64,000 bases of DNA, taken from NCBI GenBank assembly GCA_025403435.1, contig JAJQZP010000426.1, forward strand, positions 183,365 through 247,364, in the 5' to 3' direction. The notes beneath the pieces were generated by a model. That model searched no databases. It saw only the letters and a list, made by a program, of their open reading frames with translations, and was not told where the DNA came from. Positions within the stretch are counted from its first letter, which is position 1. Every line of letters starts with the position of its first letter. Positions 35,912-48,466 of the stretch are shown here, piece by piece. This DNA is from Artocarpus heterophyllus. Its lineage: Eukaryota > Streptophyta > Magnoliopsida > Rosales > Moraceae. A program made the position numbers and the translations under genes.

Positions 35912-37770
35912 CATACTCCTCACCATGTCCTTAAGTGTTTTATTTTGACTCTCAGCAACACCATTCATGCTAGGTGATCCCAGCATGGTGTATTGTGGGA
36001 CAATACCACTCTCCTCTAGGAACTTAGCAAAGGGTCTGAACGTTGTTCACCTGATCCATCATATCTACCATAGTATTCTCTACCACAGTTAGATCTGACG
36101 CTTTTAATCCTTTTGCTGAGTTGGCTTTCAACTTCCGCGTTATAATTCTTGAACACATTCAGTGACTGGGACTTCTCAAGAATGAGATACAGGTAGCTAT
36201 ATCGTGAGAAATCGTCTATGAACATAATAAAATATTGTTGACTATTCTAAGAAGCTGTAGAGAATGGCCCATAAATATATGTATGAATTAGTTCTAATAC
36301 GTCTGAGGTCCTGTTGGCACATAATCTCTTTATGTTTGTCTATTTCCCCATTATGCAATTAACACAAATTTCAAAATCTGTAAAATCAAGGGGATCAAGA
36401 ATTCCATAAGATAAATGTCTCAATTCTCCGCTTAGAGATGTGACCTAATCTATTGTACCATAATGAGGTGGAATTCTGGTTGGTTAATTTTCACTTTACA
36501 CCACGTATATTATATGCAAGGTTTCATTAAATGAGGCAACCGTATCAAGCAAATAAAGGTTATCATAAACAAATAAAGAACCATAACCAATAACTTTTGA
36601 ATTTTGAAGAAGACTAAATTTACTATTTCCAAATGAGCAAGAATAACCAACTTTGTCTAATACAGAAACAGAAACCAAATTCTGTCTAAACGACGATGCA
36701 ACATAAGTTTCATTCAAATCCAAATAAAATCTAGTCCTTAATAATAACCTAAATGTTCCTATTGCCTTAACTTCCATTGACTTGCTATTGCCCAAATAGA
36801 TGTACCTTTTACCATTAGTTGGCTTTTGGTAGCTCAAGCAACCCTGCATAGACACACTTATGTGAGTAGTAGCACTGAAATCAATCCACGAAGTGTGTCT
36901 TGGTACCGAAGTTAAATTAACCTCAGAATAAACTAGATTAAGAAGCGTACCTTTCTTTGCACACCATGCGTGATAATTGGTACACTGCTTCTTCTTGTGT
37001 CCCTTACCTCCACAAAAGAAACAGGCAAATTCATCACCTTGTCCCCTCTGTTGTTTCTTCTATGGCGCCACACCTACAGCTTCCTTGCCTTTCTTCCTTT
37101 TCTTCTTCTTGTCCTTAGAGGTTGTAGCCAAATGAGCACTCTCTGCCTTCTTTTGCTTTAGTCTTTCTTCTTCTTGCACACAATATGAGATGAGCTCATT
37201 AAGGGACCATTTGTCCTTTTGACAGTTGTAGCTCACCTTAAATTGACAAAACTGTGGAGGAAGGGAAATCAAAACTAAATGCACGAATAAGTCCTCAGAT
37301 AGCTCTAACTTAAGTGCCTTTAGTTTCAAAGCAAGATGAGATATCTTCATGATGTACTCCCTTATGTTTTCTTTTCTTTATGCCTCATTGAAATAAGGTT
37401 TGCCAAAAGCGTACTTGTTTTAGCCTTTTCGTTCTTGGCAAACCTCTTTTCAATTTCTTCAAGAAATCCCTTGGCTTTAGTAACCTTTTCAGACATAGTG
37501 CCTCTGAAAGTTTTTAGAATAGCACGCTTTATGATCATTAGACTCATGCGATTCGAACGATCCCACCTTTCCATGTCCCTCTTATCCTCAAGGGAACTGT
37601 TATCTATAAGGTTTGGAGGTCGTTCAACTCTCAATGCAAGGTCTAAATCCATGACTCTGAGAATAATCATAATGTTCTCTTGTCATGCCTTGAAGTTTGT
37701 GCCATTAAGTATGGGAATTGAATTGATGCTAGCAGAAATATTAGAAACAGAACTTGCAACTAAACAGAGA
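35912..37770 (-). pseudogene. Copia A gag, protease and first part of integrase
   Basis: Read leftward, the gag domain starts at about 37770 (SINSIPILNGTNFKA, then a TGA where tryptophan is expected). It continues through LALKLKALKLELSEDLFVHL to a zinc knuckle at about 37000 (CFFCGGKGHKKKQC). The protease region is altered (WIDFSATTHIS in place of the usual aspartate-serine-glycine core). A GAG-pre-integrase segment (about 36490-36700) precedes the integrase core. FIDDFSRYSYLYLI keeps the first aspartate, the second appears as asparagine (SVRSNCGREYYG), and the glutamate is in NGVAESQNKTLKDM. The LARD-like element interrupts just after this. Several stops and frameshifts occur, and the true start codon was not identified. 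Confidence 0.88.
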
Positions 37771-39392
37771 ACAAAACAACAAAACAGCAAAACAAGAAGC
37801 TTGCATAAGTTCCATATCATGCTTAAATAAATTCAAATAATGGTAGGGCCCATCACAAGGTACCTAGCACAACATTAATATTTAGTCTTTGGACAGAAAT
37901 ATTAACTTGTAAGTAGTACTCTTGGTGTAGTAATCAAACATTGATAATAAGTACGTGTCAAACAATAAATCTTCCTTTAGACCGATTTATTATTCACATA
38001 TAAAACCGAATAATCATCACATGTTTATTACCACAGGTGTACATACAATTCTATCAAATATTAACCTTCCTTTGGGCAGATCAATATTCACAAATATGTT
38101 ACATAGACATAACTATTTATATTTTAAAATAAATTAATTTCCATAAGAGAGGTCACTTTGGTGACATATTGCTTCAATTAATTCATCTCAAAAAAGATAT
38201 AAAATACAAATATTTGAATTTAAAATTGCACAAAAAATGACCAAAATAAAAATAAAAATAAAAAATATTTTTTTTGTCAAAGTCAAAGTCAACGGTTAAG
38301 GTCAAAAGTCAAAAGCAGACGGGTCAGGTCCCTGCGGGTCGGGTACAGTACAGGTCAGGTTACCCCTATCTAGTTTTTTACCAAAACCCATTACCCAATT
38401 ATTTGACCCAATATTAAATCCAACTCAAAAGAAAAATTGACCTAGGCCCAAACCTTTTTTTTTTTTTTTGTTACTCGGGTCACCCAGCGATTGAGCCCCT
38501 AGGTTTCCAACAAGTAACAGGCTCCTTGAGACCATGTAAAAGAAGCCTGCTCTATTTTTTTTTTTTTTTTTTTTTTGCTTTGGTGTTTGGTCACCCAGGG
38601 GTTGAGCCTTTGGGTTTCATTTGGTCACGGGCCTGTTTGGCTTGTGTAAACCAGATAAAAATTCTGGGCTTTGGCCCAAAATTTGCTGCACACCTGAGGG
38701 TCACGACCCCTAGGTATCGATGCTAGGCGGTTGGCTAAGGCTACCACCAACTGCCAAGAAACTTCGCTGGCAGCCTACACCGCTACTCTGCTCACCGGCG
38801 CGGCCTGTCGGCGGCCCCCAGAGAGCCCCGACGCCAACAGTAGAGCAGCCGGCTATCGGTCAAAACCTAGCACGGACCCTCTTCTTTCCTTTTTTTTTTT
38901 TTTTTGCAGTGGCTTTTGACCGCCGTATTCATGCTCCGCTGCGGCCAGAGGTTGCGTCTATCCTTCTCCAGCTAGACCTGACAGTCATGGTCGGAGTTTT
39001 TTGCCAGTGGCAGTGAGTTTACCGCCAGTAATCCTACGGGTTACTTAACCCACACACTACGATTTCAAGGAAATCGATTATGCATATATACATTCATAAA
39101 TACGTTTAATTTTTTAAAAAAACTTAAATTAAAGGCAGCCATTATTGAATCCATTTAAAACCAAAAAAACATGAATCTCCTTTTGTTTCTTTTCGTATAA
39201 CAGACAAAAAAAGAAACAATATATATATATGTATGTATTTTGTATAAGTAAAAATGGATTCTAGAGAACTGTACCGAACAATGAAAGAAAACAAATTTCC
39301 TCGAATTGAATTCAATGTCAGAAAACGAATTCAACCAAATTACTGTATATTCTGAATCCAATTGTATATTTCTCAATGATTTAACATGAGGG
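37771..39392 (-). other. Leader region of copia A
   Basis: About 1.6 kb lies between PBS and gag. It contains three long T runs (about 38457-38470, 38557-38577 and 38888-38906). Two of these are followed by related text (GGTCACCCAG, GGTTGAGCC), suggesting an internal duplication of about 100 bases. A GC-rich segment sits at 38720-38880. Short open frames here read through T runs and do not resemble known proteins. Confidence 0.6.
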
Positions 39393-39404
39393 GCTCTGAT
39401 GCCA
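39393..39404 (-). promoter_or_regulatory. Primer-binding site of copia A
   Basis: On the minus strand it reads TGGCATCAGAGC, 11 of 12 matches to the tRNA-iMet complement. It starts two bases inside the 5' LTR boundary. Confidence 0.9.
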
Positions 39405-39406
39405 CT

Positions 39407-39867
39407 TGTAGGAACAAAACTTACGCATGAAATCCATCATCAAATCTAAAGTCTCAAGTTAATTCATCAAGAAAATTAGCAGAAGCATACCTGAATCCAT
39501 ATGAATTGATGTAATTCTTGGTTCTTGATCTTCTGAGTCAAGAAAGTATGATTTCTATGAGAGGAAGTTTTCTCTCTATCTTTTCTAGTGATGGGATGCT
39601 AGAAAAGTTATGTAATATTTTGACTCAGGGACCACAACCATTTATAATATTTTAACTTTGTCTTATTTCTATTTTAGCCCATCATAAAAATAAAAATTAG
39701 ATTTTAGCTCTCTACACATAATTTTGTGCCCACACTTTATGAGATACTTTAAAACCTAAAATTTTACACTTTATTAGATCACTTTAATTAGGTTAATCTT
39801 ATTTGATAGCATTAATACACATTTATTTAATATATTAACCCACACATTATTGGAATTATTTCCAACA
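39407..39867 (-). repeat. 5' LTR of copia A
   Basis: This 461 bp LTR on the minus strand starts TGTTGGAAATAATTCC and ends TACA. It aligns with 1-301 with scattered differences. The bases beyond it (gtctg) may be the TSD, but the other end is outside the window. Confidence 0.93.
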
Positions 39868-40183
39868 GTCTGATGTTGGAGACGGGTGGTGTTGTCAGCT
39901 ACAGTGGCACGACGAGACAACCGGCGTGTCTTAACGGTGGCAGAGAGGAAGCACCATAGAATGAGAAAGTGAGAGAGAGATGCCAGGAGAGAAAAGTTGA
40001 GGAAATAAGAAAAAAGGGGGAAAAAAAAAAACTTGAGGATTAAACAAAAAAACTAGATAGTTTAAAAATTAAAATGACCTATCATTTTTAATAGTTTGTA
40101 AACAGGTTGTTTACTTAAAAAAACTTTTAAATTTTGGTCTATTTTTAGTAATTTCCCAATATTATGGTACTAAGAACCGATGG
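39868..40183. other. Spacer between copia A and a MITE-like element
   Basis: The first 130 bases are GC-richer, and the rest is AT-rich with an A run at 40021. I see no gene or known repeat. Confidence 0.5.
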
Positions 40184-40559
40184 CAAGGACGAAGCTAGAA
40201 AAACCCAAGGGAAGTGACAGCTCCCTAGGCCCAATTGGTTTAATTGGGCCCACTAGAAATTTCTTATAAATGCCTTTCCTTCCACTATGTTTTTATTGTT
40301 TTGTCTCCCCTTGAATTTTCTAAAACAAATTTTTTACTAAATGTTTTATAATATTTCATTTGGATCCTAAAAATTTATCTAAAATCAATCAATTTGTCCC
40401 CCTAAATTTCTTTTTATTCTAAATTGTATGCATAATGTAATAAAAAGTTTTATTAAACCTTTTGTTTTTACTTCTAATTACAATATATTATACAATTAAT
40501 TTAGTTTAAAATTTTAATTCAACTCAAGCCCTTACGAAAATTTCCTGGCTTCATCACTG
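40184..40559. mobile_element. MITE-like element, probably hAT type
   Basis: The ends form imperfect inverted repeats: CAAGGACGAAGCTAGAAAA at the left against CAGTGATGAAGCCAGGAAA read from the right. The flanks accgatgg (40176-40183) and actgttgg (40560-40567) match in 6 of 8 bases, consistent with an aged 8-base hAT TSD. The interior is non-coding. It includes the GGCCCAATTGG...TTGGGCCC segment common in plant elements with these ends. Confidence 0.55.
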
Positions 40560-40563
40560 ACTG

Positions 40564-41088
40564 TTGGCATCCTGCCATGATACTCAGAGGTACCAAAACA
40601 ATATGCTAAAAATTCTAGCAATTAGCTACTGTTAGTCAATGATCGGGACTAATGATATTTGACTATGATACTTAAAGGAATTGTGTCGTGATGCTAAAAT
40701 TTCATATGACCGCCACTTCGATCGATGGTATCTTAGTGTGATATTTAGAGGTATCAGGCAATAACCAAAAAATTCAATAACGGAAAAAATTCAATAACGG
40801 ACAACCTATGACCAACAATCTACAATATCCTACCATGATACTTAAAGGTATTGCATCATAACATAAAAAAAACTGTGGCAACCAACAGTGTACTACCGTG
40901 ATATTTAGAGGTATCCTGTCATCATACCAAAAATTCAAGTGACACCATTACACTACTATGATAGTCAAAGTATGGAATAATATGAAAAAATTCCAAACAA
41001 TTGGTGACCGACCACTGATAGTATCTTATAATAATACTTAGAGGCACTGCATCATGACACTAAAAGTCCAAAAAACTAACAGTATCCT
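40564..41088. repeat. Degenerate tandem repeat, left part
   Basis: The consensus core is TACCATGATACTTAGAGGTAT, seen split as CCATGATACTCAGAGGTA (about 40575), GTGATATTTAGAGGTATC (40738), CCATGATACTTAAAGGTATT (40833), CCGTGATATTTAGAGGTATC (40897) and AATAATACTTAGAGGCA (41031). Units are roughly 65-160 bases apart. A 17-base unit is directly doubled at about 40775-40800. The array continues after gypsy B at 51247. Confidence 0.75.
41084..41088. repeat. Left TSD of gypsy B (atcct)
   Basis: The bases atcct precede the left LTR and recur exactly at 51247-51251. Both lie inside the same tandem repeat, which re-joins cleanly once the element is removed. Confidence 0.85.
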
Positions 41089-43783
41089 TATCATGACCCA
41101 AAAATGGGGCATGATGTGGAGGCGTAGTTTAAGAAAATAATTTGAATTAAGTAAAGTTTTGAATATTGTAATCAAATTGAAAATAGAATAAATTAAATAT
41201 GACTTAATTATTTTTCTAAACCAATCCTTGAGTAAATAAAGAATAAATAAGAATGTTTATTTCAACTTTCGCTTATTTATATAAAATGATCATTTTATCC
41301 TTGAAGCATATAATCTTAAGTTTACTCCTTTTAGAATGTCTAAAACCTTTACCAAGCAATTAAAATTTAAAAGAGAATGATATTTTCAAACAAAACCTCA
41401 AAACATAACTATTAAGAAAAACTTTTCTAGCATTAGTTCAGGATTCATACCATAATCCTACATTTGAAATATACAATAGGAAATTTAAATAAGTGCAATA
41501 CAAATGACATAAAACCACAGTCCAAAGTAAAGTCCAAGAGAACGAAATGACAGAAATTAAGGTTTTACATGCCTTGACCGAAAAGAAAAGAAAATAAACT
41601 ACAAATAAGTAGATCCCTACTTGAGGTTCCACTTCGCCTTTAAAACTACGACTCTTACTATCTACTCAATAATGTTGTTAACATTGCCTGGAGTGGGTTA
41701 ATTTAAAATACAAAAAATAAGCGAAAGGCCTAGTAGGATAATATTTGAATAAACTTTAACATATCAAAACAATTAAGATATTTAAATAAATGAAAAAGAA
41801 ACAAGTAAATAATTGGAATATCAATTATTGCAAATGTGATAAAATAATTAAGAAAAGAATGAAACAATTTTAATTAAAGTTCCCACTCCCAACCCTTTTA
41901 TATATCATATACTTAACATACTTACAGTGCTTTAACCATTGCCCACACTGCGGAGCTCCCCAATCGAGGTTTAATGGCATGCTCTTAAGGTTACACTCTA
42001 CATAACCCGATCTCTATGGCTACTAAAAACCAAACACTGAGATCCATATGTCCTCGATAGTGTTTGAATACCCCATTGTGCTTGGAATTTCTTATTCCAA
42101 GTCTAAAATATAAGCTTCAAATTCATTTGTCAAACTCTAAAACTAACCATATTTACATATTATATACAATTTGTAAACTCATAGCAATATGCGAAAAGAC
42201 ATTTATAACAATCTTGTAAGAAACATGCTTATCTTAAGATAACATTATTGGCCAAAACAAAATGAATTAACTTCAAATCATGGCTGCCAAAAAAAGGATT
42301 AGAAATACTACCTCTTTGGCAAAACGTCTAAGGATAGCCTTAAGTCTCACAAATCTAACTCGTATAACATAAGCTCCAATGCTGCCTAACCTTGATGATT
42401 TCTAAAAAGGACAGTGGTGAACCAAAACAAGAACAAATAAAACCATAAATTTGTATTATGTATAAATCAATCTATAGTGTGCCTTTTATGTTTTTAAAAT
42501 GATCATGAAACATAATTTGACTTTCAAAGAACTGTTGAATATGAAAACAAGGATTTTAGGAGTATTTAAACATGATGGAATATGGAGGAACCAAACCGGG
42601 ACAAATTAGGAGGTTTGTTGGGTTTAGGTGGAGGTGACAGTAGCTCAATCCACTGCTCGCAATTGACTGCCATACACAGGGGCCTGATTCGAAAAATATT
42701 CAAGTTTTTGACTCAAACTGATTTTAAATGATCCAAAACTATTCCAAAATGTTTAGTAACATTCTATGATCCTAATAAACATATTTCTATGAATCTTTAC
42801 ACCAAAATCACCATGAAATTGGATTATTAGGACTTGTTCAAAATACAAATGAAAGTATTCTCAAATTCGTTTTTCAAGCTCTAAGTCTTAAAAACATCAA
42901 TCATATAACTGTAAAAGCTGATTTTAAACATCCTTAACATGTTTTTAACATTAATATCAAATCAAAATGAAAGTTTATTTCCATTTTTAACACAAAACTT
43001 AAGTTTCTATTCATCAACTCCCAAATATAGACACAACCATGAACCAGAAACTTGTTTAAACATGGAACACAAAAACCATGCATTAAACTTGAAGAAAATA
43101 CAAACTAAAAGCCAAGTTCGGTTTATAGAAAACGTACTTTAAAACTCCTTTGATGGAACCAAGAAAATACAAATCATGCATTACTCCAATTTTTGGATTA
43201 GAAAACAAAATTGAGCTCTTGAAGTTGGCTGGCCATCGAGGGGACATTTTTGTCTGGTTTTTGGAAAAGAGGAGTGGTTGTCATTCTTGGTGCCTTTGGC
43301 TGTATTTTGGTTGTGTTTCGGGTTTGTTTCTATTGGTTTTTGCTTTTGCTGGGTATTGGTTTGTTGCAGCAAAATGAAGAAAGAAAGAGAGGGTTGGCAT
43401 GGGCGAGAGGAAAGGAGTGATGAGTGTGCGTGTGTGTGTGTAGGGGAGTTCTAAGTAGTGTATGTGGGACTCAAGGTGTTCTCTAGACATGAAGACTACA
43501 AAATTCTAATTTTTTTCCTTGGAAGAGGGGTTCATCGGTAGGAGTGAAGAGAGAGTGAAGCTGGGGTGTTTTTGTAATAAATGGTCAATGTAAGGTGTGA
43601 GGGCAAATAGGTAAATAGCAAATATAGTTTTAAAAATTAAAATTGTGACAAACATGCATTTTAAATATGTAATTGGGTGATATTTATGCAACAATTAATT
43701 TTTACATCTGAAAATTAATTAGACACATCAATTAATCAAATTTACACATAATAAATTTGTAATTAAAATTTTAGGACGTTACT
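41089..43783 (-). repeat. 3' LTR of gypsy B
   Basis: It aligns along its length with 48467-51246, including the shared ends TATCA(T/C)GACCC and GGACGTTAC. A CT-rich minus-strand tract near 43370-43400 and GT/TG runs at 43418-43441 are internal. Confidence 0.88.
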
Positions 43784-43809
43784 GCTTCACCCTCCTAAAA
43801 GAAACTTCA

Positions 43810-45010
43810 TCCACAAAATTAACTTACCTTAAAAGTAAAACAGGTGCAAGTGAACTTCTTGCATTGTTAATTCTAGCTCCCAAGTCGTCTCATTTTTAGG
43901 ATAGCGTTGCCATAGTACCTTGACGAACAAAATTTCTCAATGCCTTAAGCATACCACCTTCTAGTCAATGATCTGAATTAGCACCTCCTTATATGTTCTG
44001 TCCTCCGAAGTAGCACTTCATGCCATGAGACAACCATATCGGGTTCAAACGGACATTTGTAGAGCATAAATACATGAAAGACATTGTGAACTAAGGACAA
44101 TTCCGAAGGCAAGTCAAGACGATATTCAATGGCACCAACCCCATTGCGAAATTGGGAATAGCCCAATATATCTAAGAGCAAGTTTCCCATTGACACCAAA
44201 CTGAGAAACTCCCTCAAAATCTTTAGTAAAACATAGTCGTCTTCTTGAAATTCTAATGGTCTATGCCTCTTTTCCACATAACTATTTTGACGACTTTGTG
44301 CGGTCTGGAACCATTCCCAAATAATGGTAACCTTCTCGTTTCTATCTTGGATGTCTTCCTATCCCATGGTGAGTTGGTCTTCAAGTTCGAGCCAACAAAC
44401 TAGTGATCTGCTCAGTTTCATATAAAGAGCCTCGAATGAAGCCATACTGATGCTTGATTGATAGCTATTTTTGAAGGCAAACACGGCTAAATGCAATGGC
44501 TTCTTCCAATTTCTGCTAAAATCTAAGGCATAAGAACGAAGCATATCCTCAAGGATTTAAATGACTCACTCATATTGTCCATCGGTCTGCATGTGAAAAG
44601 TAGTATTAAAGTTCAATTCTATCCCCATCGCTTTCCTAAAAGCTTCTCTAATACTTAGCATTAAAAAGAGTATTCTTGTCTAACGTGATCGACAATTGAA
44701 CCCTATGTAGTTGAATGATGTGCTTAAGCTACAATTCAGCTAAAACTTTTCTAGAATAAGTAGACTGGAAAGGAATGAAGTGTGTAGACTTAGTCAACCT
44801 ATCCACAACAACCCAGATAGCGTCATGGTTATGTCCCATCCTTGGTAATTCCATAAGAAAATTCATAGTACTATGTTCCCATTTCAACCCTAGAACAGGA
44901 AGCAGCTGCAATTCTCTAGCCAACTTTTGATGTTCTATTTGAACCTTAATACATGTAGTACACTGAGAAACATACCCACGAACATCCTTTTTCATATCGC
45001 TCTATCAAAA
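43810..45010 (-). pseudogene. Gypsy B integrase and chromodomain remnant
   Basis: On the minus strand, the CC half of the zinc domain (MKKDVRGYVSQCTTCIKVQ) is followed by the core (MNFLMELPRMGHNHDAIWVV, then DRLTKSTHFIPF), LHLAVFAFKNSYQSSISM and a VEYRLDLPSELSLVHNVFHV-like block. The end, near 43850-43930, reads VLWQRYPKNETTWELE, typical of the chromodomain tail. Many stops and shifts are present. It should be inactive. Confidence 0.85.
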
Positions 45011-45389
45011 CTATCTCTTAAGGTCATGGTATATTTTTATGCTTCCAGGGTGGATAGCAAAACGAGACTTATGGGCTTCATTCATATCTACTTTCTCAAA
45101 CTCTTCCATATTTGGTATTGCTAAGTGGTCCTTGAAATACAAAATCACGTCTAATCTGAAATTTCATTCATCAAATTGTTCCCTGTTCTAAATTCAAACT
45201 TGAATACCCAGAAGATGTGAATATGACATTGATTCTGTTTAACCTGTTGCATGAGAACTGTTGTAGAGTCTAAACTATATACTATGGCTTGATTGTAGTG
45301 TTCATAGTATTGGGATTGAAGTTGCCAATTGTCGCCACCCATTTCTAGTCCTCTAATGCCAAACATTCTAGGACTCCTAAATTCTTCCT

Positions 45390-46700
45390 ACTTAATGCAC
45401 CGGCCACTACATTTGCCTTACCTGATTGATACTGCAATGAGAACTTGTAATCCTCCATATACTCATCCATTGCCTTTGTCTCAGATTTAATTCCCATTGC
45501 ATAAACAAATACTTCAGACTCTTATGGTCAAAGAAAATCTAGAAGTTGGCACCATAGAGATAACATCTCCATATCTTCAAGGAAAAAATTATTGCTATTA
45601 ATTCCAAGTCATGGGTAGGGTAGTTTTGCTCATGTGGCTTCAATTGTTGTGAACCATAGGACATAACGCGTCCTTGTTGCCTCAATACATAACCCAAACC
45701 TCATCCCAAAGTGTCGGTATAAACTTCATATGGCTCGTCACTACTTGGTATAATTAGCATAGGTACACTTGTTAATTGGGTCATTAATTCTTGGAGGGCA
45801 TGTTTAAACTCATTGTCCCATCTATGCATACTTCTTTCTTAGTCAAATGAGTTAATGGAGTGGCAATCTTGGAAAAGTCTTTGATAAAACGTCTGTAATA
45901 GTCTGCAAGTTCCAAAAAGCTTCAGACCTCTATCACATTCCTTGGTTTTTCCCACTGTAATACAACTTTGATTTTTGAAGGATCCACTAAAAATCCTTGA
46001 TTAGAAATGACATGTCCAAGAAACTTGCCTTTGTTAACTAGAAGTCACACTTCTCCCTTCTTGCATACAACTAATGTTCATGAAGAGTATTTAAAACTAT
46101 CCTCAAATGTTGCTTGTGCTCTTCATGGGTCTCAAAATAAACTAAGATATCATTTATGAACACTATTACGAACTGATCTAAGTAAGGCTTGAAGACACGG
46201 GTCATGAGATCTATAATGGCTGTAGGGGTGGTTGTCAATCCAAAAGACATCACCAAAAACTTGAAGGGTCTATATCGAGTCCTAAAAGTGGTTTTGGGAA
46301 TGTCCTCTTTCCTAATCTTAAGCTGATGGTATCTTGGACTCAAATCGATCTTAGAGAAGTATTGTGAACTACCCAACTGATCAAACAACTCATTGATCTA
46401 CGAAAGTAGATACTTGCTCTTAATTATAACTCTATTCAACTGTCGATAGTCGATACATAGTCGAAGAGATCCATCGTGTCTCTTTGAAAATAGAACCGGT
46501 GCACCCACAGTGATATGTTGTTCTGAATGTATCTTTTTTCTGCTAGCTCCTTTAATCGTTTCTTTAATTCCCTCATTTTAGCCAGTGGCTTACGGTAAGG
46601 AGCAATTGATATTGGAGCTATTCTGGGAACCAAATCTATGTCGAACTCTATATCACGGTCTAGGACAATCCAGGCCATTCATCAGGAAACACATTGTCAA
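45390..46700 (-). pseudogene. Gypsy B reverse transcriptase and RNase H remnant
   Basis: RT blocks on the minus strand are [31 protein letters not shown] sequence, and [16 protein letters not shown]. The last is the catalytic FIDD box with its first aspartate changed to asparagine. RNase H (about 45430-45740) retains [30 protein letters not shown] and FFDHKSLKYLF. The broken frames and altered catalytic residue show a dead copy. Confidence 0.88.
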
Positions 46701-47679
46701 ACTCATCAACTACCAAGATAGCAATACTCTCCCTTCCCATACTAGGTTCTCCTTCTAAAGCAAAAAGAAAAGCAATTACTGCTAGATTTCATCAGCCTTC
46801 CAAAAAAGGCCTCTAGAATCCAGTCACTAAGATTTGATTTTCCCCTTTGGTAAGTCACTATTGATCCTAAACTAGAAGTCAACATCATTCTCTTAGGATA
46901 ACATCAACTAAGGCAATGAACATGGATAAACAATCCATAACGAGTATTATGTCATATGAATTTATTAAATAACAATGAGTTAGGCTCTTAGTACCTGACC
47001 TTTGATCATGATTTTACACGATTTATGCATGGTGGTTGCTCCCACTTGATCAAGTGGAGAAGTCAAGGACATACAAAATTCAAGGCTCTCATTTTTTAAA
47101 TCCTAAGTGCTTACAAAAATTCAAATATGAAAAAATATGAAGCACCAATATAAAAAGGAAAATGTGCTATAGAGTATGAAACAAAGATCATACTGTCAAT
47201 GACGTTACTCTCCTGGGCTGTAGAGTATTCACCAACTATGTTGTAGACTCGACCTTGTAGTTTTCCTTTGCCTTTGTCATTGAAATTACCTTACCTTTGG
47301 TTTCCTTATCCATACTATTGAACGGGTAGGGACTGCACACTCCTTAAGAATTAAGGCCTGTTTTGTTGGAAGCTTAGAGGTTGAACAATCTACATCGCCT
47401 GATATGGCACTTGTAGAGGCATGAAGTGCTGGAATAATGGTTGTGCAAACAACGACTGCAGTTGAGGCTAGCTAAGACCACCTTCCTTCTGGTTTTAGCA
47501 CAGATAAGGTTTTAAAGTAGAGAGAATTGTCTTGTGATGTGGCTATTTTGTTCGCAATGGTAATAGGTCCAGCCCTGCCACTACTTGATGAGTTACTGCT
47601 CTTGGTGTTAGCATTGTTGTTACTATTTCGGCCTTGGTGTTGCTTACCCTTCTTGTTGTTCCTATGATGTCTACCTAAA

Positions 47680-48400
47680 ACCTTGTCTAAATATAGGCTT
47701 CCCTGGTCTAAATATAGGCTAAATTATCCTTTTCAACATGTTTTCTTACAAAGACCAGGCGGTTGTAGTCACGGATCTAGAGGGTTACCAAATGACTTGC
47801 AAATCTGTAGTTTTAGTCTTTTCGCAAACTTGGCACATCGAGTGTCCCCAGATCTCATGAGTTCTGACATATACCTAATCAATTTTGAAAACTTGGCCTG
47901 TTACTCCATAACAATCATATCCCCTTATTGCAATTCCATAAGCTCCATCACCTTCTCCTCGTGGTAGTTGCTCGGGAAATATATTTCATAAAAAAAGTCC
48001 TTGAACTCTTGCCAGTCATAGTTTCAAGGCTATGAAGGCTCCTAAGTTGAGTCCATCATATATTAGCACATCTCTTGAACTTGTAACTGGCAAACTCCAT
48101 CTTGTATTCCTCTGGCACTCCCATGGTCTTCAGGTGCTTGTTCATAGATTCCAACCAATATTCTGCCTGATGACAATCACCATCACCATTGAATGTCAGA
48201 ATCAATTCCCTACAGAACTCACAGAAATAGTTTTGCTTCCTATCGTCACCGTTTTGCATGTTGCAGGCTTGCATTGTCATTCCTAGGAAGGCTACATACG
48301 TGGCATTCAGGACATCTTCATTTAGAGCGGGTTGCAGGTTAGCGGCTCTTCTACACAAAAGCATCTTCTAAAAAGAAAAGAAAATTGGACTACTAGTGGT
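47680..48400 (-). pseudogene. Gypsy B gag remnant
   Basis: Minus-strand blocks include MNKHLKTMGVPEEYKMEFAS and WQEFKDFFYEIYFPSNYHEE, the same gag region as the Tekay element at 18588 (LGVPEEYRVEF, then WFKELFYDRYFP). Internal stops occur. The start codon is near 48364. Confidence 0.85.
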
Positions 48401-48450
48401 TTTCTTTATGTATGCGTGTATGCATAATTCTCAAGGCTCAAAAACCTAGG

Positions 48451-48462
48451 GTTCTAATACCA
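48451..48462 (-). promoter_or_regulatory. Primer-binding site of gypsy B (degraded)
   Basis: The minus strand reads TGGTATTAGAAC just inside the 5' LTR, 10 of 12 matches to the tRNA-iMet complement. The differences are transitions. Confidence 0.75.
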
Positions 48463-48466
48463 GATC

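Larger units (their letters stand above)
1..39867 (-). mobile_element. Copia A: Ty1/copia LTR retrotransposon (outermost host of the nest)
   Basis: This is a minus-strand copia element with its 5' LTR at 39407-39867, PBS at 39393-39404, gag-protease-integrase pieces at about 35912-37770, the rest of pol at 723-2908, and a partial 3' LTR at 1-301. The domain order, integrase before reverse transcriptase, is diagnostic of Ty1/copia. A 33 kb block (2914-35906) interrupts the integrase region. Joined across that block, the two integrase parts lie in one continuous reading direction, and the 5-base TSD ctaat (2909-2913 and 35907-35911) marks the join. Frameshifts and stops throughout pol make it defective. 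Without the nested block, about 6.9 kb of the element lies in the window. Confidence 0.93.

Noticed and set aside
43150..43490. Short frames in the gypsy B 3' LTR as a membrane protein
   Set aside because: They lie inside an LTR, and the equivalent 5' LTR segment (about 50660-50960) does not preserve the frame.
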